Shown here piece by piece: positions 23,141 through 34,989 of a DNA stretch of 64,000 bases (positions are counted from its first letter, which is position 1; each line of letters starts with the position of its first letter). The notes beneath the pieces were generated by a model, which saw nothing but the letters and a program-made list of their open reading frames with translations, was not told where the DNA came from and searched no databases. Position numbers and translations under genes: made by a program. The stretch covers positions 24,799,674-24,863,673 of the forward strand of contig OX463808.1 of assembly GCA_949825045.1 (NCBI GenBank), in the 5' to 3' direction. The DNA comes from Argyresthia goedartella. Its lineage: Eukaryota > Arthropoda > Insecta > Lepidoptera > Argyresthiidae.

Positions 23141-23785
23141 AAACTTGTGAAGTCATCAGCTGGCCCCAGAATACATGCCAGCTTAACTGGCTGCTAAACG
23201 ACCCGAATGGCCGAGTCGGCAGTGACCCTGCCTACGAAGCCATGGGTCCCGGGTTCGAGTCCCGGTGGGGGCAAATGTTTGTTTGATGAGAACGGATGTT
23301 TGTAACCTAGTCATGGTTGTTTATCTATCTAAGTATAATATTTATCTATATAAGTATGTGTATCGTTGTCTAGTACCCAAGATACAGGGAATCCTAGTTT
23401 GGGGCTAGATCAATGTGTGTAAATAGCGTCCAGGGTATTATTATTATATATTATTAAACATGTGAAGTCATCAGCTGGCCCCAGAATACATGCCAGCTTA
23501 ACTGGCTGCTAAACATGTGAAGTCATCAGCTGGCCCCAGAATACATGCCAGCTTAACTGGCTGCTAAACATGTGAAGTCATCAGCTGGCCCCAGAATACA
23601 TGCCAGCTTAACTGGCTGCTAAACATGTGAAGTCATCAGCTGGCCCCAGAATACATGCCAGCTTAACTGGCTGCTAAACATGTGAAGTCATCAGCTGGCC
23701 CCAGAATACATGCCAGCTTAACTGGCTGCTAAACTTGTGAAGTCATCAGCTGGCCCCAGAATACATGCCAGCTTAACTGGCTGCT
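23141..23785. repeat. 55-bp satellite, seven copies, split by a SINE
   Basis: Copy 1 lies at 23141-23195 and copies 2-7 at 23456-23785, at an exact 55-bp period. The copies are nearly identical; copies 1 and 7 read AAACTTGTG where copies 2-6 read AAACATGTG. Each unit contains AGCTGGC and its inverse GCCAGCT. The break between copies 1 and 2 is a SINE. Confidence 0.93.
23200..23454 (+). mobile_element. tRNA-derived SINE, family 1, copy 2 (inside satellite)
   Basis: The SINE begins GACCCGAATGGCCGAGTCGG and ends in (TTA)n-like sequence. TAAAC occurs on both sides (23195-23199 and 23455-23459). Removing the SINE and one TAAAC restores the 55-bp period exactly, so this is a target-site duplication. 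Confidence 0.9.
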
Positions 23786-24910
23786 AAACTTTGTTTACAT
23801 TGCGCAAACTTCACCAATAAGTGCTTCGGTGTATACTGATCTGGCATAGATTGGTATTTGGGCTACGTCCAAAACCAGAACCCTGAAAGGAGTTCTTCAA
23901 TTCCTTTAAGTACTTAAACAGCATATTAAAAATATGAAATGAAATGACATTTCCTTCCATTGCTATATGAACGAAAGGAGAAATTCCCAAATCCCTACCA
24001 CGTTTAAAGAAGTACCTTCATAGTAGATTTTTTCCTTAGTTTTTCTTTTTATTGTTTTCAGTAAGTAAGCCTTCTGATTTATAACAAGTATTCCAGAATA
24101 TTTTTATGAAAAGCATTGTGACTACACACTTTATATAACCCACCCACCACCACCTAAGTGAAGTACCTACTACATAAGTGCCATTTATCTCCAGTAGGCG
24201 GCGCGGCTGCAGATACAGTCAGGCATTAAAGTAAACTAAGAAAAAAGTTTCAATTTATGATACAACAATATTTTGTCATTGTAAGTAGGTTTTAACAAAT
24301 ACATTATTTTTTGCGATACAGATTAAAACGTTTGCTTATTTGGGTGTATTGAATGGATATTTATCTAATTATCTACCTTAGCCTACCTATTTAATTTTGT
24401 TCATATATTACCTAACATGAAATATGTGAAGATACGTGACTAAATATCGCAAAACAAGAGAAAACAGGACAAGAACTGAATGAATTGAAGCTGTCAGTTT
24501 AGATAGTCGTCGGCGGAAAGCACTTCTCACAATGACTTTACCTGAGTGCCGGAGACTCGCGACTGTATGATCCCTCCAGAGTCTGAGTCCAGACGGCTCG
24601 AAAGGGTATTTCACTGAAAATGTGTGCAGCGACACGAAGAAGGGCGATTTCACTGGCATTCACTACACTATAATATACTCACCCGTAACGAAAGTGGTCA
24701 GAACCCACTAAAAAGAGTATTTTATTGTAAGCAAAAATGCACTTGGCATCCGACGAAAGGTCAATCTAAAGATACAATCAAATGGTACTAACTAAACCGA
24801 TCTTAACGAAACGCCAAATGAATGCCAAGAAATTCTTGTCGATTTCTAGACGAGTATTATTACATTATGGGAACCTGGAAACTGAAATGACTTCTCCGGA
24901 TGAAGAAAAA
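23786..24910. other. No supported gene
   Basis: AT-rich DNA with one exon-like segment at 24541-24609 on the minus strand (AG before, GTAAAG after), which I could not assign to any protein. Confidence 0.4.
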
Positions 24911-25025
24911 ACAACGATAACATGGCGCGCCCCTCCACTAGTCACCGGCCAGACAGCGAGCGCACGCGAGTGAGCGTGACAGCATACCTATGGAGTAGTG
25001 AAGGGGCGCGCCATGTTATTGTAGT
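24911..25025. repeat. Inverted repeat with 30-bp arms
   Basis: The arms 24911-24940 and 24996-25025 share CATGGCGCGCCCCT and its inverse, with a few mismatches, around a 55-bp GC-rich loop. It may be a small foldback or MITE. The overlapping short open frames are not evidence of a gene. Confidence 0.75.
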
Positions 25026-26026
25026 TTACCTCTACTCGGCCTTTCCCACGAAGACTAATTTAGAAACTTTGTGGATAAAATATAAGTTGGCGAGATTAAT
25101 GTTACTAGTGACTGCTGAAATGGATGAAGTTCGCTTTTAGAGACCATTGAAACTGATCCCGCACTTATTAAAAAACTTTTAAGGAGTCACTTTTGCCCAG
25201 CCACTTTATAAATTTGTACCTATTGAAGCTAACTACCTTACCTTCATATAATTCTACCACGCCGTCAATGGCAATGGTACGTACATTTAGGAGTTAAAAA
25301 TGTCTTTAATAAACATCGTAATTATGTTGTACAGTCGAAGGAATTCAATTTCCGACCCACCTAAGGTTCATATCGTATAGCAATCTGGAACCATAAGAGC
25401 TATGCCGTTCGGCCAAGCATGCTGCTACGACGACGTTGCATGCTTTATTTACAGGTATTACTCGGCATTGATGAATCTCATTGTTCTTTACTTAAAACTT
25501 TTCGTACAATAGGTTATATCAATATGTGGTAATTGCTCCATCCCCAGATAAACCACACGTTCAAATTTTGTCATACTCCTCAGATAAACAAACGTTATCT
25601 GAGGATCAACAAATCGGCCGGATGAAAAGTATTATATGGTATGATCATAGAGTAAACAAAGAGTTTCGTTAATCTGAGGTTTTGACAATTTGTAATGGAC
25701 ATTTATTGACATTTCAGTAATTGGAACTTACGACCTGACTGTCTAACGAAATTTGAACGATATGGGTAGGCAAGGGAATTAATTAGCGAGACTGTAAGTC
25801 CTAGTGATAAGCGTTAATTAGCATTACGGATTTTTCCTTATCACCGCCGAAGTATATTATATTATTCTGAAATCAAATGTATTGATTGATTGATAAATAT
25901 GAAATGGTTGATTTTATGCTCAACTTGGCGGGGGCTCCGCCCCGTCCCAGATTACCTGTATACTCGTACAAGTCCACTAATATTATACATCCAGGATGCT
26001 ATGGAGTTTTCATAAATACATAATTC
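25026..26026. other. No recognisable gene
   Basis: Nothing supported. Short inverted CAGATAA and TTATCTG motifs at about 25550-25610 are weak. Confidence 0.4.
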
Positions 26027-26110
26027 ACAATACTTTATGGCACACAAATATTTAAGCAGTTACATTCACAGAAAATGTATTTACAAAAGAGAGCTTACCT
26101 TTCAAAATAG
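26027..26110 (-). repeat. LINE 3' tail, copy 3 (diverged)
   Basis: ACTTTATGGCACACAAATA and AGAGAGCTTACC correspond to the ends at 4337-4440 and 36247-36335. Confidence 0.45.
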
Positions 26111-26449
26111 ATTTATTCAGCAAACCAAGGCATGATATGTATAAGTATCATGAAAAGGTACGCAATGTACAATAACTAGTCTAAAGAAACTAGGAATAAA
26201 TTAAATTCCTATAAAATACAGACAGTAATACTAAATAACACCGATATATATTACATTCACTTAACATATAATTATATACATATAATAACTTTTGCGACAC
26301 AGAGAGGTCTCTCTTTAATACGTTTTTTGAAAGAGAAAAGAGTGAGTGTGTTTTATACTCGTAGTGAAAAAAAGTGCGTACCAAAGTTGGACCACCCCGC
26401 TCGCAACCTGAAAGAGTGCTTATACGCAGCGGAGGTATGCCGCGGAGTG

Positions 26450-28560
26450 GCTAAAAGTGAGACAGTGTGAGATCTCCGGTGCCGATCTCCGGAAAAGATA
26501 TTTTCAAAATGGTCTCAAAGGTAGATTGGGTAGCTCGCATTTTTAAAGATATCGAAAAGATGATAAAGAATGTTAGTGTGTTAACACACCATGGCCGAAA
26601 ACGCGCAGAAGTTCCGCGGCTGAATTTTTCGTTCCTGAATTGAACCTTACGTGATTGACATAGCATTGCAGGCGTAATCACGCCGAACTTCGGTCGCGTA
26701 TTCGGCAATGGTGTGTTTTGACCCTTAAGGTCTCGGCGACGACGAGACGGAAGCTACCCCATTCCCCAACTCTTTGCAATATTGAGAAACATGGTCGAAT
26801 TTGCGCAGTCTGAAGATAAACCGAATTCCGAGATTTTGAAGTCGTTCGAGTTTATGCTCTATTATGCTCTTAGTTCGCACTCGCCCGGGTAACATCGGCA
26901 TAGTCCATTAGCGGCAGGAGAAGGGTCTGTACAAGGGTAATTTTGCCTGTAATTTTGTCTGCCGTGGCAATAAGTTCTGCAGTCGCCTGAGGTCATGGAA
27001 AGACGCAAAGACCCATGACGCTGACCTCGTTGACATGTGGAGACCAACACAGCTGGTTATCTAAGATTTTCGTCCCAACAGTGTAATTGTAGTACTTTAT
27101 AAGTAACAGGAATAGTGAATTTTTGTACTAAGGTAAGAGAGTGCCTGGTCCCAAATAATCATTGCTTGTGATTTGATCGTGTTTACCAACAGCCTGTGTG
27201 TCGAGCCCCAGTATTTCAAATTCTCGAGGTGTAACTATATCGCAGGGGGTAAAGTGTCAATAGATTTGGAGACCATACGAAGAAGAGAGGACGTCGGAGA
27301 TGTAGATGTTGACAAAGACCGGAAACAGGAGAGGAGAAAGAATACCACCTTGAGGCACTCCTGCGGGGAGACCACACTATTGAGTTTTAGTCTCCTCAGA
27401 CTTATTGAGCTGTTGATGATCTCTCAGGTAAGAGTCGAACCAGTGACCCGCATTTGAGGAGATATTCGGAATTCTAATAGGAAGTTGAACAGTTAGGTAC
27501 AGACTGCATTCTTCACCTTAGATGATGAAGGGTTGCCGCCTTTGTGGCAGGTCCATCACGACAGGGGGAGAAGAGAAGAACTTGTTGAGACCGTTGAAAT
27601 CGACACGACATTACCTAAAGATGATTCCTGGGACATGCCCTTGGTTTTAAGAATTTTCCAGACTTGAGCTGGGGTGTACATTTCTATGCACTCATAAATG
27701 TAGCGCCGCTTGGCACCGCGGTACGGTTGCACAAGTTGCGAAGGTGTATAAAGCCAAGAAAATTCTCATTAGTTGGGTGTCTCTTATAACGGCCTTTGGC
27801 ACGGTTTCGTTTTTCCATTAAAGCCTTGATTGCGTTAGTCAACCACGGGGCGGGAAAATGTTTGACCCTGACCTTTTTCATTGGTGTGTGCTTGTCAAAC
27901 AGCCCCAGGAAAATGGAGTTCAACTTCAGGATTCTATCATACCGGCACCGACGGGGTACCAATCGACAGATGAGGCATCTAATTTAAGGGAATCGAGGTT
28001 CACACCCTTAAAGCTTCGAATATCAATTACATTTGGCTTTACGCTTAGGGGACCTTATTTTGAATGAAATATAAACCAGATCGCTATAGGATAAGGGGGC
28101 AGTAAGCTGGCCAGGAACAGGCACCTTTTCTTTCGAGTTGGAGATGATCATGAGATCAAGAAGAGAGGGAGTACAGTGAGGTTAAAAGTGAGTGGCGTAA
28201 AGGGAAACAATATGTAGGTCAAAGGAGTTGACGATAGAGTCTAGGCTGGAAGAACGGGGGTTACTTTTTATGAAAAAGGTGTTTATATCACGGAGGATAA
28301 GAGACGACGGTGCGACCCATAAAAGGAAGTCATATCAGGGATGCTTTGGGCATTGGGACAATGTAGTTGAAATCCAAATTCCGATCTTGAGATCCAGTGC
28401 CGCACAGTACTTGTTCGATTTCACCGACTCCGCTGACGTCTCTCTGTGGAGCGAGCAATCGGACACGGCGTGCTCAGTAGACTTGTATAAAGCCTCCACA
28501 ACAACACATACTACCGACGAGCGGTCTTCTTCGCCCTTCTCAACCCGCTAGAAGACGGCG
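26450..28560 (-). pseudogene. Decayed Jockey/CR1-type LINE (endonuclease and reverse transcriptase)
   Basis: Read on the minus strand from about 28560 down, fragments of a LINE pol protein occur in order but in changing frames. They are SIVNSFDLHIVSLYATHF and SLLDLMIISNSKEKVPVPGQ (end of the endonuclease), KHFPAPWLTNAIKALMEKRN (linker to the reverse transcriptase, inside the open frame 27962-27684), GVPQGGILSPLLFPVF at about 27360, and LERLQNLGIRFIFRLRKFDH near 26800 (the C-terminal conserved block). The catalytic YADD block is not intact. The motif set matches the Jockey/CR1 group. The element is dead; the plus-strand open frames in this interval are shadows. Confidence 0.85.
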
Positions 28561-30235
28561 CGGATTTCGCGGTATTCAAGCATCTGGGCACAACATTCAA
28601 TCTGGCGAACAGCGTGCTGTTCTGACTGCAGATATAATGCGACGGCCAGGGAAATAACACTGGCGTCAATTGTGCTGAGACACCAGACTACACTTTCGAA
28701 CAATACTTCCAGGTAATAACCGTCTTGTTGTCTCTGAAACTTAACGCACAATTGACAGAACTTATATCGTCATGTCACCATAGTACAATAAGATGTCACT
28801 TTTTAGAAGTTCTCGCGCTTCCTCTCAACTACGCATACAATCTTGTATTTCTGAACAAGTTTATCGACTTTTCACGGGAGTTTTCCTAAGTTTACCTATT
28901 ACGAGTAAGTACTGCTTCTGTAGGTACCACTGCTTTAATACATGCGTAGTAGCTAAATGAAAACTCAAGCTCAGCCTCGCATATCTTAAAACTTGAGAGT
29001 TAAACACACGAGGGCATAAATTTGCATTTTTAATAACTTGTGCCATGAGATGTAATTACAGTTTTCCCTGAAAGTATTTAAACCGCGTAGTCGAGAACTT
29101 CAGATCCACATATTTGCGAATACAATTTATTAATTAACATTAAATATTGCCTTCGCAGTTCAGTTTACTTGGGATAAACGAATTAGTACCTATATTATCA
29201 CCGTTTATTCAGATAACGAGGTAAGACGGCCGAAGTACACACATCTCTATTAAAAATATTTCCACCAAACCCGTTTAGTTAGTCACCTCATGCTCGACAA
29301 AAGAACAATATTCCTATTAGTTCCTTAAACCACCACCACCACCGTCTTTTGTTCTCGTAGCGCTGTAATACATAAAAGCGGGTTCAACCAGTGCCAGTAC
29401 TGTAATAAACCCTGTTTCAGGGAAACGAAGCCATAAACAAGTGTGCCATTCGTTTCAGTACTGACACCACTCTTTTGTGTGTGTGTGTGTGTGTGGAACG
29501 ACCATATGGATTAAGGACGCGAACTAATGGCGTCCTTTTTGATGATTATATCTGTAAATCATTTGTTTATTATATGACATTTCAAATTCGCTATTCTCCA
29601 TTTCATATAGCATTGGAAAAAAGAAGCAGCTTTAAAATCAAACTTTACACCCTCGCGATGTTATTTTCACTCATTGCCTCTTTTTATTTATACAAACACA
29701 TTAGAGAACACACAGTAAAAATCACAATATTAAACAAATAAACCGCCCCAGGACATGCCCGACCCAAAGGTACCCTCACGCCCCGGAACGGTTGTCATAA
29801 AGTCTCATTTCATTACTATACACCAAACCATTATAACTAATCCACAAATCAATTTTATTTGCACAAAATCAATCGACGCCATACAAAAAAAAACTTGGCC
29901 GTTTGGCGGCCGCTTTTTCACAAATCAACTTTTTTTCAAACGCCTTCCGTTTTATCCATAAAAATAAATACAACGTTGTCCAGCACAAATCAACGGATAA
30001 CAAAATCCATAGACCACATCGATACAGTGCTGTGAAACAGCTACAAACATTCGTTTTGAAACGCACCTTAATGTCAGATGTCAACTGTCAGTGATTGATA
30101 AATTCCGTCACGTCACTTCACTTCTCGCTGTGTTTTGCTGTGAGCGACTCGTGTTAATTTTCGTTAAAGTTGGTAAAATATTTTTTGTTGTTTTGTTGGG
30201 TATTTTTTCCAACACGGACTCTTTCGTATGAGGTT
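28561..30235. other. No supported gene; (GT)n near 29475
   Basis: The first ~200 bp (to about 28750) may be the 5' end of the adjoining LINE. A (GT)9 microsatellite lies at about 29476-29494. Short open frames at 29475-30094 show no domain. Confidence 0.45.
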
Positions 30236-30272
30236 GAGGGGGGGACGGGGGGGAGGGGGGGGGGGGGAGGAA
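30236..30272. repeat. G-rich homopolymer tract
   Basis: A G-rich run, including an uninterrupted stretch of more than ten Gs, between GGTTGA and AAGTAACCCC. A similar G run occurs at 43425-43439. Confidence 0.8.
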
Positions 30273-30453
30273 GTAACCCCCCTGTACAATTTCCAGTCTA
30301 GGAAATGTATGGTTTTTTTATATGAATTTTCAAAAATCCATTTTGCGGTTATTTTTTACTATAGGATTTTTACAAAAAGTCATTGTTTGTAGTATTGATG
30401 TTCGAAATCGCGTTAGCTCCGGCTACTAGGGCTCATAAAAAAGGCAAGTATTT

Positions 30454-31087
30454 AATTGCACATCAAAAATACTGATTTTCACAGCAAAAAAGCATCAGCA
30501 AACACTTATTATGTTTTAAGTATTTTTGTTGTTCTTACATGTTCAACCTAATACGAAGGATAAAGGGGGCTTCGCTTCGCTCACCCCCTTTACCCTTCAC
30601 CTAAGCTACCACAGTATTTTGCACAATAGCACAAAACAAGCAAGAGAGAACATTCATGCAACATTAATTGCACATCAAAAATACTGATTTTCACAGCAAA
30701 AAAGGATCAGCAAACACTTATAATGTTTTAAGTATTTTTGTTGTTCTTACATGTTCAACCTAATACGAAGGATAAAGGGGGCTTCGCTTCGCTCACCCCC
30801 TTTACCCTTCACCTAAGCTTACCGCAGTATTTTGCCCAATAGCACAAAACAAGCAAGAGAGAACATTCACGCAACATTAATTGCACATCAAAAATACTGA
30901 TTTTCACAGCAAAAAAGGATCAGCAAACACTTATTATGTTTTAAGTATTTTTGTTGTTCTTACATGTTCAACCTAATACGAAGGATAAAGGGGGCTTCGC
31001 TTCGCTAACCCCCTTTACCCTTCACCTAAGCTACCGCAGTATTTTGCCCAATAGCACAAAACAAGCAAGAAAGAACATTCACGCAAC
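30454..31087. repeat. Three tandem copies of a ~212-bp unit
   Basis: Units start at 30454, 30666 and 30879 with AATTGCACATCAAAAATACT. Each contains the middle part of dispersed element family B (GGGGGCTTCGCTTCGCT) and CACAAAACAAGCAAGA. The units differ by only a few bases. Confidence 0.88.
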
Positions 31088-31444
31088 TCGAAGAAAAACG
31101 GAATGACTTGACACACACCCACACTAACCCAGCAACGTTTTTTTTTACGTTCAAACATCGACGTTACGTTCCGTTCCACAGATGCTAAGTCTAACTGACA
31201 TTCATCTTAGCCCAAATTTTACGAAAAACGTTCCGTTTCTCCTGATAATATTCGTAAGTTTAATTAATTCATAATTAATTAAATACTTAACTCCTAGTAT
31301 TAAAAACTGGATAAAAGGTTCAAGGTAAACCCTATCTACCCCCTAGTAACCAATTTTACTAAGTATCAAAGAGTCAGTGTTGGAAAACCAACCCGTTTTG
31401 TTATTTGTTCATTTTATTGTTATTGGAGCAAGTTCTTGTGAAAT
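31088..31444. other. No recognisable gene
   Basis: This is a spacer between two tandem arrays. An open frame entering the 51-bp array starts at 31377. Confidence 0.4.
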
Positions 31445-31700
31445 GAGTGCGCGCGCCCGGGCGCAGGCCCTAGTCACACGGGTGAAGAACCAAGTAATGA
31501 GTGCGCGCGCCCGGGCGCAGGCCCTAGTCACACGGGTGAAGAACCAAGTGAGTGCGCGCGCCCGGGCGCAGGCCCTAGTCACACGGGTGAAGAACCAAGT
31601 GAGTGCGCGCGCCCGGGCGCAGGCCCTAGTCACACGGGTGAAGAACCAAGTGAGTGCGCGCGCCCGGGCGCAGGCCCTAGTCACACGGGTGAAGAACCAA
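31445..31700. repeat. GC-rich 51-bp tandem array, five copies
   Basis: Units start at 31445, 31499, 31550, 31601 and 31652 (spacing 54, then 51 three times). Each contains the 12-bp palindrome GCGCCCGGGCGC and GGTGAAGAACCAA. Because 51 and 54 are multiples of three, the array stays open on both strands (plus 31377-31748, minus 31409-31717), giving repeats such as ARARAQALVTRVKNQ. I would not call either frame a gene. Confidence 0.9.
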
Positions 31701-31744
31701 CTAGTTATATCCAGCACTGGTCAACAACTTCTTGAATATTTTAG

Positions 31745-31845
31745 CTAACGCCACTTTTCCGTTATCGGTTTTAAATTTTATTACTATGGCATAAGGTTCA
31801 ACAACGCGACCCGTCCCAACTGCCCTCGGGTGTTGAGAGGTTAAG
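31745..31845. repeat. Short dispersed repeat (second copy at 59975-60098)
   Basis: The segment with CCACTTTTCCGTTATCG and GCGACCCGTCCCAACTGCCC is matched in reverse complement inside the element at 59789-60296. Confidence 0.65.
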
Positions 31846-32228
31846 CGACGCCATGCTCCAAATGAAAATTAATCATAGTATCTCCCAAAAAGAAAAGACC
31901 TAAACAAAACTCACTTCATTCTTCTAAAAAGCAAATGGTGCTCAACATTTTCGAACAGTCGAAGTAATCAAATGTTTCCTTATACAAAACCGAAGTAGTG
32001 GATAAAACTGCAGAAGTCTCAGGTGACTCAATAATGATAGTGTATAGTATTTTGTAGTAAATAACTGATATACTACCAAAGAAATAATAGAGTACCTTTG
32101 TGTTATAAATTTATAAAGTAACTGTCACGGATAAGCTGAGACGGTGACATTCAGAAGTTATTAATAAATATATTTTAAGATATATATCCCTGGGTACAAT
32201 ATTTTAAAAGTGTACAAAGTCCAAGGGC
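31846..32228. other. No recognisable gene
   Basis: Nothing supported; AT-rich sequence ahead of the transposase pseudogene. Confidence 0.4.
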
Positions 32229-33410
32229 GTGTTCAGTCACCCTTGCACCGCAAGACCAACCACAAAAAGTGATGATTTGGACGACATGCATTTGGGTGAA
32301 ATAAGAAGAAAAGTCCTTACTTTCTTATACAATAATGATCCACTGGACAAAATATTGGCAGCTGTTAATAATGATGAATCTCGGCCAGATTTTTCAAGAT
32401 CTTTTATAGATTTTTAAAAGAAGTTTAAAAATGAAAGTATATTATTATTTATTATATGAAACAAAGCAGAAAAAGTAGCCTTATTGAAAAAAATAATGTT
32501 TGGTGAGACAAATATCTTGAACAAATCCGATATCTTGATGAAACTTGGCTTAGGAAGGTATTATTTTTAAATTAAAAACTTATATGTATATTAGATGTTT
32601 ATCGCTTTAACTTCATGTTATAAAACTGTGTTTAAATTTTATTTCTCAGGCCACACTAAGATTACCGTATGGCAAGATACTACAGTTAAATCTTCACGAG
32701 AAGCACACCGCGAGAGATTGTCTTAAGAAAACCTTGTACACTATTTACACACATTAATCTAGCCCCAAACTAGGATTCCCTGTATCTTGGGTACTAGAGA
32801 ACGATACACATACTTATATAGATAAATATTATACTTAGATAGATGAACAACCATGACTAGGGTACAAACATCCGTTCTCATCAAACAAATATTTGCCCCC
32901 ACCGGGACTCGAACCCGGGACCCTTGGCTTCGTAGGCAGGGTCACTGACGACTCGGCCATTCGGGTCGTCGGTGCAAAAATCCTACCGGAAAGGGACGTC
33001 GTCTTATATTATTGGGCATATTGGTATGTCTGATTTATTCTGGTAATTATTTTGCTTTTATGGTTCCAGCCAGGGTGAAATAAATGTTACCTTGTGATTA
33101 ATAATAATACTTTTTAACAGGGCAGGCTGAAGGATTCCTTGCAAGCGGACAGTTGGTGATTGATGCCAAAAAAGGAGATGGATGCAAACAGTTTTGAGAA
33201 ATTAATCTCTATAGAGAAAGATGCCGTGATTGTTGTGGACAACGCACCATATAACTCGCCACAAAGTGGAAAAGGTGCCTACAACAGCCACTAGAAAAAA
33301 AGATATACAAAAATGGCTTGAATCAAAAAACATAAACTTCGAACCCGTTAAATCTGGTAGGGGCTGGCTACCTGATTATAACACTACCACTCTTATTACA
33401 AGGTAATGCA
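32229..33410 (+). pseudogene. Tc1/mariner (IS630)-like transposase pseudogene with introns
   Basis: In order on the plus strand: LDDMHLGEIRRKVLTFLYNN (DNA-binding region), then after stops KYLEQIRYLDETWLRK with the first catalytic Asp in YLDETW. An intron with GT near 32554 and TTTCTCAG before about 32651 leads to GHTKITVWQDTTVKSSREAH. A SINE then interrupts the frame, followed by AEGFLASGQLVID, DAVIVVDNAPYNSP (second catalytic Asp in VVDNAPY) and KKDIQKWLESKNINFEPVKS. These are the marks of an IS630/Tc1-like DDE family with spliced genes that I know from insects. Stops, frame changes and the SINE make it inactive, and the N-terminal exon is missing. Confidence 0.8.
32732..32967 (-). mobile_element. 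tRNA-derived SINE, family 1, copy 3 (inside transposase pseudogene)
   Basis: This is an inverted copy; its head (GACCCGAATGGCCGAGTCGT in reverse complement) ends near 32967. It lies between transposase segments at about 32720 and 32970. AAAACCT on the left and AAAATCCT on the right may be the degraded target duplication. Confidence 0.85.
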
Positions 33411-33592
33411 TATTTATCGAGTTTTAATAAAAATAGTTTCTAACCTCAAATCAGATAAAAAGCGATAACTGAAACGGTGTTGTAAAACTGTCTGTAATGC
33501 AAAATGTCACGCAAAAAAAACGAGAATTTTCGTTCATTCATTCCGTTTCTTCTCGAGTTTCGTGAATGTTCTAATATTATTAAACTAAACTG

Positions 33593-33860
33593 CACATTAA
33601 TAATACTGATTTACACAGCAATGATACTGATGTTTACAGCAAATATCAGGGCAAAATACTGCGGTAGCTTAGTTGAAGGGTATCTTTATCCTTCGTATTA
33701 GGTTGAACATGTAAGAACAACAGAAATACTTAAAACAAAAAAAGTGTTTTTGCTGATCATTTTTTGCTGTGAAAATCAGTATTTTTGATATGCGATTAAA
33801 TACTTGCCTTTTTTATGAGCCTTAGTAGCCAGAGCTAAGCGATTTCGAAATAATAATGCG
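33593..33860 (-). repeat. Fragment of the 212-bp unit / family B element
   Basis: This is an inverted match to 30400-30600, including ATATCAGGGCAAAATACTGC, TGTGAAAATCAGTATTTTTG and GAGCCTTAGTAGCCAGAGC. It is a single unit, not tandem. Confidence 0.7.
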
Positions 33861-34989
33861 AAATAGGAATACTTTCGTAGCGAAGTTATGTAAAGAAAAC
33901 CTCAAAAATGAGGTTAATCAAAAATTAGGTTATAGAAGGTTATAGTGCTGTGCAATGTTTGAGGCAAATCGTGTAACAAGTGGCTAAAATTTTCTTACCG
34001 CACCGCAGCAGGAAAATATTGAAAACACAGAAAAGAACATGAAAAGAGGCATTAATAAAAAGCTTTCAGTAAAATGAAATATTTTGCTCTACTAAATCTA
34101 TTACCTTTTCCAAACATATACAATTTATATCATAAACATCAATAATAGTTGAGCAATATGACGATATCTGACACCGGCCCCCATCCAACCCTTCCATATT
34201 TATATCCCATAGAAGAGCCTGAGCCTGCACTCAACGCATTCTTCTCTTTGCACGTGACGGCTTAATATTTTGAACTATTGCAAAAATGTTCACTGCCACT
34301 GCTTCTTTTTTACAATGTTATAGGAAATGGAGTATAGTAAGTCATCATCAATACATCACAGAGCATTGTCAGTATTGAGATCTAAAAACCTAACATCAGC
34401 AATCGTATCTACTTAGGAAACTTATGATAATTCATAAATCAATATATATATTTTGGTATAACATCACGTGTCGTTTTTATTAAAGTAATACAAAACCAGA
34501 TCGCGTGGTGTTATGAGCTCGATAGTTTCAAAACCAGTTTCACTTTATTTTACCAGTTTCAGAGTAATTTGCAGTGGCCCTAAACATACTTTCCTATACT
34601 AAATAACATCAATTATGAAACGGTCATGTTTCCATGAAAATTTCCAGGCGATTATACATAAAGGCCACATTAAACTAGACCAGCAGTTTACCAAAAGTTT
34701 TATCGAAATCTGAATCTAAAACGATAATGACAGGGGGATGTCACAATAATAATTTCTATTAATATCAGATTGAGATTCAAACAGTTACGATAGTACAGCC
34801 CCTGATGGTTTATTATAGTAAAGCCGAAACAAGAATATAAAAACATCGCCATGTTGCGGAAAACCTATGAAACTATTTTCTTCAACTTGCAACAGTTTCT
34901 TTAAAAATGTAATTAATGTCTTCTGTCGATTGCTGTCAAAGTGGGGCGTCGATTGTGCATGAAATATTTCTTGTGTTTTGTGAGTGAAA
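33861..34989. other. No recognisable gene
   Basis: AT-rich non-coding sequence. The last ~90 bp would be the 5' leader of the small spliced gene at 34990. Confidence 0.4.

Noticed and set aside
23141..23785. CRISPR-like array
   Set aside because: Units are contiguous 55-bp repeats without variable spacers, in an insect genome; it is satellite DNA.
28228..28551. 107-codon plus-strand frame
   Set aside because: The opposite strand in this interval carries LINE endonuclease/polymerase fragments, so this is a shadow.
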